This document shows, piece after piece, positions 5,498 to 9,895 of a stretch of DNA of 9,895 nucleotides. Made by a program: the position numbers and the translations under genes. This DNA is from Acidobacteriota bacterium (lineage in GTDB: Bacteria; Acidobacteriota; Terriglobia; Terriglobales; Acidobacteriaceae): assembly GCA_021781255.1 (NCBI GenBank), contig JAJXXG010001097.1, positions 1 through 9,895 of the forward strand. The letters run 5' to 3'. A model generated the notes under the pieces. The model had not been told where the DNA came from, searched no databases, and saw only the letters and a list, made by a program, of their open reading frames with translations. Each line of letters starts with the position of its first letter. Position 1 is the stretch's first letter.

Positions 5498-7186
5498 ATG
5501 ACGGAAAAGAGCATCAGAAAAGTTGAACTGTTCGACACCAGCTTGCGCGACGGTCTGCAACAGCCGGACCTGGAAATCTCCGTGCCCAACGCTGTCATGC
5601 TCCTGCAGCACATGGGGGCCTTTGGCGTGCGCTACGCCGAGATCGGCTTTGCCGGGGCCAACCAGTTCGTCGCCGATCTGACGAGCGCTCTCGAACCTGT
5701 CGATACAGGCGCGATGATTCTCGCGCTGTTCGGACGCACGCGCGGCATGGGCGCCAAGGTGGAAGATTGGCCCGATCTCGAATTCATTGTGCGTCACAAA
5801 CGCCACATTCCCGTTGCCGTGGTGGTGGTCAAGTCGCGCCTGCTCGATGTCGAGCGCTCGCTGGGAACAACTCCCAAAGAAAACCTGCTCATGGCCTGGG
5901 AGACCATCGAGTACCTGCACGCAAACGGCCTTGAGGTTTTCGTCGATCTCGAACACGCCATGGACGCGACCTGCGGCCGCTGCGAGAACGGCACCGTCTG
6001 CGATACGGACTTCAGCAAGCGCAGCCTCGACCATTTTCACGGATTGATTGAACAGTGCGTGCGCCAAGAGGTGAGCCGGATTGTTGTTTGCGACACCAAT
6101 GGCGGCGCCAGTCCGGAAGAAGTGACGCAAGTGTTTGAAGGCCTGGCCCGGCAGTATCCTCAAGCAAAATTCGGTTTCCATGGCCATACCGATCGCGGCT
6201 TTGGTGTCGCCAACACACGCGCGGCAATTCTTGCCGGCGCGGTGCAGGCGCAAGGCACGCTGATTGGAACGGGAGAGCGCTGCGGCAATGTGAACCTGAC
6301 GACGGTGGTGGGCTCGATGCAACTGCGCGGCGAAGCCGAGTTTGTTCCGCCACAGTCTTTGAGCGGCCTTACCGGTCTGGCGCACTCAGCCTACGCCGCC
6401 TTCGGGCTAGAGCCGCCGCATGGCGCGCCCATCGTAGGCCCGGGCGCATTCGGCACTTGGGCCGGCATGCATGGCTCCAGCGAGCGCAAGAACCCCGGCG
6501 CCTATCTGTGGTGCGATCCGGCGCTGGTGGGCGCTACTCCGACTATCGGCGTCAACGCGCAGTCGGGCAAGGCCAACATCATGCTGCTTTCCGAGTCAAT
6601 CGGCGTTCCGCTCTCGGGCGCGCAGGCCCAGGCGCTGATGGATGCAAATCTGGCCATGATCGAGGGCGGCGGTTTTACGGCCAGCGATGTTTCGTTCCGG
6701 CTGGCCTGCATGCGAACACTGGGAACCTTGCGCAATTGGTTCACCGTGAAGAGCTGGCGCGTCTTCGACGAGTCAGACGAAGTGGGCGGCCGCTTTGTGC
6801 AGGCGTTCATGACGCTGACGGTCGGAGACTCCACTGTCGCCACAACCCGTGCCGAAGGCGCCGGTCCGGTGGACGCGCTGACCAAAGCGATGCGCCGCGA
6901 GCTCGACAAGTGGTACCCGGCTCTCAAGCAAATGCGGCTGGGCACCTTCACGGTTGCGGCGCTTGATATCAAAGCGCACGATTCGGCGGCCCACGTCCGC
7001 GTCACGGTAAGCTTCAATGCGGACGGTTACGAACCGTGGATCACCGCGGGCGTGAGCAGCGACTTGAATCAGGCCGCGTTAATGGCCATTGTGGATGGTT
7101 TTCACTATTGGCTGCTGCAACAGCCCGGTGAATCTACTGTGCCGCCCGGTGAGTCTGCGTCAGCGATCCCAACTGAAGTGTCGTGA
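5498..7186 (+). CDS. cimA: (R)-citramalate synthase
   Basis: This enzyme condenses acetyl-CoA with pyruvate to (R)-citramalate, the first step of the threonine-independent route to 2-oxobutanoate and isoleucine. The 562 residues fit the long citramalate synthase family. The TIM barrel (about 7-290) has FDTSLRDG with Arg17 and Asp18, CDTNGG (199-203), metal ligands His228 and His230 in HGHTD, and GERCGN with Asn264. A linker domain follows (about 290-420). The C-terminal regulatory LeuA-dimer-like domain (about 425-540) has the family hallmark GPVDAL (456-461) and KWYPALKQMRL, normally the allosteric site for isoleucine or leucine. Oddities: HGHTD replaces the usual HxHND, and a TCGRCENGTVCD segment (Cys159, 162, 168) stands where relatives have a Cys-free loop. 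The tail after 540 has two PGES units and looks disordered. A GGGAAGAG run abuts the ATG, a close and weak ribosome binding site. It begins 141 bp after the ABC gene. 2-isopropylmalate or homocitrate synthase is less likely given the C-terminal match. Confidence 0.88.
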   Translation: MTEKSIRKVELFDTSLRDGLQQPDLEISVPNAVMLLQHMGAFGVRYAEIGFAGANQFVADLTSALEPVDTGAMILALFGRTRGMGAKVEDWPDLEFIVRHKRHIPVAVVVVKSRLLDVERSLGTTPKENLLMAWETIEYLHANGLEVFVDLEHAMDATCGRCENGTVCDTDFSKRSLDHFHGLIEQCVRQEVSRIVVCDTNGGASPEEVTQVFEGLARQYPQAKFGFHGHTDRGFGVANTRAAILAGAVQAQGTLIGTGERCGNVNLTTVVGSMQLRGEAEFVPPQSLSGLTGLAHSAYAAFGLEPPHGAPIVGPGAFGTWAGMHGSSERKNPGAYLWCDPALVGATPTIGVNAQSGKANIMLLSESIGVPLSGAQAQALMDANLAMIEGGGFTASDVSFRLACMRTLGTLRNWFTVKSWRVFDESDEVGGRFVQAFMTLTVGDSTVATTRAEGAGPVDALTKAMRRELDKWYPALKQMRLGTFTVAALDIKAHDSAAHVRVTVSFNADGYEPWITAGVSSDLNQAALMAIVDGFHYWLLQQPGESTVPPGESASAIPTEVS

Positions 7187-7267
7187 GCCCGGCTGCTGCC
7201 TCGTCTGCGGCCCGCTTCAGAATAAGATTCCCTTGGCATTCTTCACGGCCGCGCTGCCGGCCAGAGC

Positions 7268-7289
7268 CGCGCGCACTCGTCAGCGCGCG
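7268..7289. repeat. 7-bp GC-rich inverted repeat after cimA
   Basis: CGCGCGC (7268-7274) pairs with GCGCGCG (7283-7289) over an 8-nt loop, followed by CCGGTTTT. It lies 81 nt past the cimA stop codon. It could be a weak terminator for cimA, but the T run is only four long and is separated from the stem. Confidence 0.3.
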
Positions 7290-7304
7290 CCGGTTTTGAA
7301 ATCG

Positions 7305-7320
7305 AGTGATTTAGCTCACA
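7305..7320. promoter_or_regulatory. CRP/FNR-type palindromic operator candidate
   Basis: AGTGA-TTTAGC-TCACA is a dyad with a 6-nt spacer. It matches the classical CRP site TGTGA-N6-TCACA at nine of ten half-site positions. An AT-rich TTTTGAAATC precedes it, contrasting with the GC-rich surroundings. It lies about 145 bp upstream of the GTG at 7465, a distance compatible with activation if the promoter is near 7350-7400. Acidobacterial CRP-family regulators are expected, but their exact motif is not known to me. Confidence 0.35.
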
Positions 7321-7449
7321 GCGTTCTGGCGAATATGACCTCACACTGAAAATCAATCCAGCGCAAGAACAGGAGGGCGGCGAGCCGGCGTTCTCTGATG
7401 CCGGCGCCTTCCGGCTGATCTATTGTGATCGACCCCGTGGGTAAAGCCC

Positions 7450-7465
7450 CGGAGGAGGACCTCCG
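7450..7465 (+). promoter_or_regulatory. Hairpin masking the ribosome binding site and start codon
   Basis: CGGAGG-AGGA-CCTCCG is a perfect 6-bp, mostly G-C hairpin. Its left arm is the Shine-Dalgarno GGAGG of the gene at 7465, and its last paired base is the G of the GTG start codon. A second, overlapping GGAGG runs into the loop. In the folded state the ribosome site would be largely hidden, which suggests translational control (by temperature, ligand, protein, or upstream translation). Structure is seen directly; regulation is inferred. Confidence 0.5.
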
Positions 7466-7866
7466 TGTCCGCGCCAACTCTATATGCACCGCTTGGAATA
7501 ACTGCAATCGGGCCAACTTCTCCGTTCGTACTTGAGACGCAAGATACACTTCTTGCCTACGATACAGAGGAACTCTCCGCATTGCGCTTCTCCATTATTC
7601 TGACCGCAAGGTGGGCGGATTCCGATAGTGAGAGTGCGGAGCGCCGCGCCGAGTTGCGTGGCGACCTCGCCCAACTGCGCAAGCACTACGGCGACAAGAT
7701 CGACGAGATCGCCATGACGTTTGGCGTTGCGAAGGCCATGAAAGCAAAAGAAGATGTGGAACGGTCGGTCGTTGTGCCGCGCGACCTTACTGCATGGGAA
7801 ACGCAGAGCGAGGACGCAGAAGACACAGAAGACGCAGAAGACGCCGAAGAGGGATATAACCTCTAA
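7465..7866 (+). CDS. Uncharacterised 133-residue protein with acidic repeat tail
   Basis: I do not recognise the family. The protein starts with GTG, placed 6 nt after an excellent GGAGGAGG ribosome binding site, so the start is well supported. Residues 1-50 are moderately hydrophobic with likely beta strands (FSIILTARW, 42-50). Residues 53-100 are charged and helical (ESAERRAELRGDLAQLRKHYG and on), perhaps a coiled coil. The last part (114-129) is almost entirely Glu, Asp and Ala and is encoded by four tandem 9-bp repeats. There is no signal peptide or transmembrane span, so it is probably cytoplasmic. The first third uses more A/T-ending codons than cimA or fba, which may hint at a different origin or low expression. 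It stands alone between cimA and a strong terminator, with its ribosome site inside a hairpin. Confidence 0.75.
   Translation: MSAPTLYAPLGITAIGPTSPFVLETQDTLLAYDTEELSALRFSIILTARWADSDSESAERRAELRGDLAQLRKHYGDKIDEIAMTFGVAKAMKAKEDVERSVVVPRDLTAWETQSEDAEDTEDAEDAEEGYNL
7813..7848 (+). repeat. Four tandem 9-bp repeats encoding an acidic tail
   Basis: The units are GACGCAGAA (7813-7821), GACACAGAA (7822-7830), GACGCAGAA (7831-7839) and GACGCCGAA (7840-7848). Each encodes Asp-Ala/Thr-Glu in the 133-residue protein. Because the unit is a multiple of three, copy changes keep the frame and would lengthen or shorten the tail. It is the only clear tandem repeat in the window. Confidence 0.8.
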
Positions 7867-7876
7867 AACTGATAAA

Positions 7877-7890
7877 GCCCGGTACCGGGC
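7877..7890. repeat. Perfect 14-bp palindrome
   Basis: GCCCGGTACCGGGC is fully self-complementary with no loop. It starts 11 bp past the stop codon of the 133-residue protein gene and ends 14 bp before the bidirectional terminator. It could be a protein-binding dyad. As RNA it could form only a strained hairpin, so a DNA-level role or chance is more likely than termination. Confidence 0.45.
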
Positions 7891-7903
7891 GTATTGCAGG
7901 AAC

Positions 7904-7945
7904 AAAAATGCGCCACTTGCGTTTGCCGCAGTGGCGCATTTTTTT
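7904..7945. terminator. Strong bidirectional intrinsic terminator
   Basis: The outer arms 7904-7916 and 7931-7943 are exact reverse complements (AAAAATGCGCCAC against GTGGCGCATTTTT). TGCG/CGCA (7918-7921, 7927-7930) extends the stem past a single bulged T at 7917. The plus strand ends in seven Ts (7939-7945). The matching A run on the left gives a T run for leftward transcripts. It serves the rightward gene ending at 7866 and the leftward aldolase gene ending at 7963, which converge here. Confidence 0.92.
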
Positions 7946-7962
7946 GGTGCTGAAAGCCGAAG

Positions 7963-9012
7963 TTACTTCGCGGCGACCAGAGGTTGCGTGGTAAGGGTTC
8001 CGCTGGCGTAGCCCTTGGCAATCTCGGAGATCGGGATGGGCTTGTAGTCGCCTGCGTGGCCGGCCTGGCCAAACTCGGTCATGCGTTCCGCAACAACCTT
8101 TGCCATTGCCTCGCGGGCAGGTTTCAGGTAGTCGCGCGGGTCGAATTTCTCTGGCGCTTCAGCAAATACCTTGCGGATTGCGCCGGTAATGGCAAGCCGA
8201 TTATCGGTATCGACGTTGATTTTGCGCACGCCATTGCGGATGCCAAGCTGGATTTCTTCAATGGGCACGCCCCAAGTGGGCTTCAGCTTGCCGCCGTACT
8301 GGTTGATGATGTCCTGCAAGTCCCTGGGAACCGAAGAGCTGCCGTGCATCACCAGGTGGGTGCGGGGCAGGCGCTTGTGAATTGCGATCAGGACGTCCAT
8401 TTTCAGCACGGAGCCGTCTGGCTTCTTCGAAAACTTGTAAGCGCCGTGGCTGGTGCCGATGGCGATAGCCAGAGCGTCAACTCCGGTGCGCTCGGCGAAC
8501 TCAACTGCCTGGTCGGGGTCGGTCAGATGCTCCAGACCAGAGCCGCCCGCGCCATGGCCGTCTTCAACGCCACCCAGCACGCCGATCTCACCCTCTACCG
8601 TGACGCCGCGCGGATGCGCATACTCGACCACGCGGCGAGTTACTTCGACGTTTTCTTCAAATGTGGACGGGGTCTTGCCGTCTTCCTTGAGCGAGCCGTC
8701 CATCATCACCGAGGTGTAGCCCAATTCGATGGCGCTCTTGCAGGTCTCAAAGCTGTTGCCGTGATCCTGGTGCATCGCGATAGGTATGTCGGGATTCAAC
8801 TCGGCAGCCGCCTGAATCAGCCGGAAGAGATAGAGATCCTCGGCAAAGGCGCGCGCGCCGCGGCTGGCCTGGACGATGACAGGCGACTTGGTTTGCCGCG
8901 CAGCCATCATGATGGCCTGAATCTGCTCCATATCGTTGACGTTGAACGCACCCACGCCATATCCGCCCTTGGCAGCCTCGTCGAGGAGCTGCCGCATAGA
9001 AACGAGTGGCAT
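7963..9012 (-). CDS. fba: Class II fructose-1,6-bisphosphate aldolase
   Basis: This zinc enzyme interconverts fructose-1,6-bisphosphate with dihydroxyacetone phosphate and glyceraldehyde-3-phosphate in glycolysis and gluconeogenesis. The 349 residues match the type IIB, 'Calvin cycle subtype' family in length and order. QDHG holds catalytic Asp83 and zinc ligand His84; VEGEIG (139-144) supplies the conserved Glu; GTSHG holds His189; LVMHGSS holds His223 (zinc ligands). INVDTD (265-270) binds the substrate phosphate. The long C-terminal extension ([13 protein letters not shown] to the end) is typical of this subtype. The ATG at 9012 follows AAGGAG (plus-strand 9020-9025) at 7 nt, a very good ribosome binding site. 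The gene lies 160 bp downstream of anmK on the same strand. Its leader carries a 10-bp stem-loop (9036-9063), and it ends at a strong terminator. Tagatose-bisphosphate aldolase is a relative but fits less well. Confidence 0.97.
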   Translation of the reverse strand: MPLVSMRQLLDEAAKGGYGVGAFNVNDMEQIQAIMMAARQTKSPVIVQASRGARAFAEDLYLFRLIQAAAELNPDIPIAMHQDHGNSFETCKSAIELGYTSVMMDGSLKEDGKTPSTFEENVEVTRRVVEYAHPRGVTVEGEIGVLGGVEDGHGAGGSGLEHLTDPDQAVEFAERTGVDALAIAIGTSHGAYKFSKKPDGSVLKMDVLIAIHKRLPRTHLVMHGSSSVPRDLQDIINQYGGKLKPTWGVPIEEIQLGIRNGVRKINVDTDNRLAITGAIRKVFAEAPEKFDPRDYLKPAREAMAKVVAERMTEFGQAGHAGDYKPIPISEIAKGYASGTLTTQPLVAAK

Positions 9013-9035
9013 AAAAAATCTCCTTATTGCTCCGA

Positions 9036-9063
9036 CCCCAACGACGAAGACCTGTCGTTGGGG
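9036..9063. repeat. 10-bp perfect stem-loop in the fba leader
   Basis: CCCCAACGAC (9036-9045) pairs exactly with GTCGTTGGGG (9054-9063) over an 8-nt loop, followed by ACCCCGGGG. It lies 10 nt beyond the fba ribosome binding site, 24-51 nt upstream of the start codon. If the promoter is farther upstream, it would fold in the mRNA leader. Similar architecture to 271-299 suggests an interspersed element inserted in the leader. No T run follows, so it is not a classic attenuator. Confidence 0.55.
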
Positions 9064-9150
9064 ACCCCGGGGTTGCGCCAGCGGCCTTTACGCTCAGATA
9101 TTCAAACGGAGGCGCAATCAGCGTGACGCCGGGGAACCGCAATCATTTTT

Positions 9151-9159
9151 ATGGTAGCA
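9151..9159 (-). promoter_or_regulatory. Candidate extended -10 promoter for fba
   Basis: Read leftward, TGC-TACCAT (9159 down to 9151) is an extended -10 (TGnTAnnnT), followed by an AT-rich AAAAATGATT. The -35 position, which overlaps the end of anmK, shows no good match. Transcription would start near 9144 and give a leader of about 130 nt containing the stem-loop at 9036-9063. Confidence 0.3.
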
Positions 9160-9172
9160 GAGGTTGACCGCT

Positions 9173-9895
9173 CTACACGTATGTAACCTGCCCGAGCACA
9201 ACCGCACGCCTGGCTCCCGTAGCCGGCGGCAGATTTCCCGGCTGCCGATGCCATGTTTGCCACGCGAGCAGCGCAAACGCCGACGCCTCCTTGGCTTCGA
9301 CGGGCATTCCGAAGTCGCCGGTCGCCGCCAACTCGCATCCCAGCGGCTCCAGGCGCGCTGCCAGCATTGCCATCAGTGTTCGATTCCGCGCCCCTCCGCC
9401 TGAAACAAGGAAGTCAATTCCTTGCCCCTTCATTCGCGGCCGCACAAAGCGCACGTAGCTCCGTGCAATCGTCTCCGCCGTGAGCGCCGTCGCAGTAGCC
9501 AGGGCATCGTTGTTGTTCGGGCTGTGCCTGCGGCACGCTGCAAGAAACTTTGCCGCATACTCACGCCCGAACTGCTCGCGCCCCGCGGTTCGTGGCGGCT
9601 TCATTCGAAAATACGGATTCCGCAATGCCTCTGCCAGCACTGGCGCAATCAGAGAGCCCTTTGCCGCCAATGCACCATTGCGGTCGTAAGGCTTGTTGAA
9701 AAGCTCTTGCGCCAGCCAGTCAATCACCATGTTTCCCGGTCCCGTGTCGAAGGCGATCACGGCATCCGGCGCAGCCGGAATTGCGGTCAAATTCGCAATG
9801 CCTCCTATATTCTGCAAAACACGCCCGCGCCGGGCATCGGCAAACAAAACATAATCGAGCAGAGGAACGAGCGGCGCGCCCTCGCCCCCGGCGAG
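9173..9895 (-). CDS. anmK: Anhydro-N-acetylmuramic acid kinase, N-terminal part beyond the window
   Basis: AnmK phosphorylates and opens 1,6-anhydro-N-acetylmuramic acid to MurNAc-6-phosphate in cell-wall recycling. The frame is open to the window edge, so the gene continues to the right. The visible 240 residues are about the C-terminal two thirds of a roughly 370-residue protein. They begin LAGGEGAPLVPLLDYVLFADARRGRV and on, and a TTG at 9847 should not be taken as the start. Family motifs: GEGAPLVP, QNIGGIANL, FDTGPGNMVIDW (sugar and phosphate contacts of the hexokinase/actin-like ASKHA fold), and SGGGARNRTLM near the C-terminus. The protein ends VVLGQVTYV at a TAG. The N-terminal sugar- and ATP-binding segment, including the DGQT region, is not in view. 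fba follows 160 bp downstream on the same strand. Cytoplasmic. Confidence 0.93.
   Translation of the reverse strand, partial: LAGGEGAPLVPLLDYVLFADARRGRVLQNIGGIANLTAIPAAPDAVIAFDTGPGNMVIDWLAQELFNKPYDRNGALAAKGSLIAPVLAEALRNPYFRMKPPRTAGREQFGREYAAKFLAACRRHSPNNNDALATATALTAETIARSYVRFVRPRMKGQGIDFLVSGGGARNRTLMAMLAARLEPLGCELAATGDFGMPVEAKEASAFALLAWQTWHRQPGNLPPATGARRAVVLGQVTYV

Larger units (their letters stand above)
7187..7464. other. Leader/intergenic region between cimA and the acidic-tail gene
   Basis: These 278 bases hold a GC-rich hairpin (7268-7289), a CRP-like palindrome (7305-7320), a second CRP-like half site TGTGATC (7424-7430), and a hairpin over the next gene's ribosome binding site (7450-7465). 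No gene is supported. I found no convincing -35/-10 pair, so the promoter of the downstream gene is not placed. Confidence 0.5.

Noticed and set aside
5336..6385. 349-codon open frame on the minus strand
   Set aside because: It is antisense to cimA and to the ABC-cimA gap, has no ribosome binding site and shows no recognisable domain.
7984..9126. 380-codon open frame on the plus strand
   Set aside because: It is antisense to the aldolase gene, where all zinc ligands and the ribosome binding site support the minus strand.
9847..9895. TTG at 9847 as the start of anmK
   Set aside because: The frame continues to the window edge and encodes the conserved GEGAPLVP segment, so the true start lies outside.
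1..9895. CRISPR array, mobile element or defence island
   Set aside because: There are no regularly spaced direct repeats, transposase or integrase motifs, tRNA-linked attachment sites or known defence domains; the genes are mainly housekeeping.

Overview
The window looks like an ordinary stretch of chromosome from a high-GC soil-type bacterium. The best guess is an acidobacterium (Acidobacteriota, class Terriglobia). This rests on the style of the proteins, notably the secreted 'FSILFPGTP' protein, the cytosolic papain-like protein of unknown function and the variant citramalate synthase. It also rests on stem-loop intergenic repeats of a kind I associate with that phylum. No rRNA or tRNA is present to settle it, so the taxonomy is inference. 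I see no CRISPR array, transposase, phage gene, toxin-antitoxin pair or recognisable defence system.

Left part (1-2373). A gene-free 388-bp stretch with three small hairpins comes first. Two leftward genes follow: a small secreted protein of unknown function (389-928) and a 249-residue protein with papain-like Cys and His motifs (1258-2007). A 366-bp divergent intergenic region separates the latter from the rightward genes.

Middle part (2374-7186, all rightward). A membrane-anchored monohaem cytochrome c (2374-2937) is followed by an intergenic repeat made of two stem-loops. A 40-residue putative small membrane protein (3120-3242) comes next. Then come a complete ABC exporter half-transporter (3323-5356) and a (R)-citramalate synthase of the 2-isopropylmalate synthase superfamily (5498-7186), the entry enzyme of the pyruvate route to isoleucine. 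The spacings (about 80 to 385 bp) do not argue for one tight operon.

Right part (7187-9895). A 278-bp leader region holds a CRP-like palindrome and a hairpin that buries the ribosome binding site of a 133-residue protein of unknown function with an acidic repeat tail (7465-7866). A strong bidirectional terminator (7904-7945) separates it from two convergent leftward genes. These are a zinc-dependent class II fructose-bisphosphate aldolase (7963-9012) and, upstream of it, the C-terminal two thirds of anhydro-N-acetylmuramic acid kinase, cut by the window edge (9173-9895).

The genes are mostly housekeeping (isoleucine synthesis, glycolysis or gluconeogenesis, murein recycling, export, electron transfer) and do not form one pathway. 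The points most worth a second look are the SD-masking hairpin at 7450-7465, the small gene at 3120, the papain-like protein, the Cys cluster in the citramalate synthase, and the intergenic stem-loop elements. None of these amounts to a demonstrated new system.
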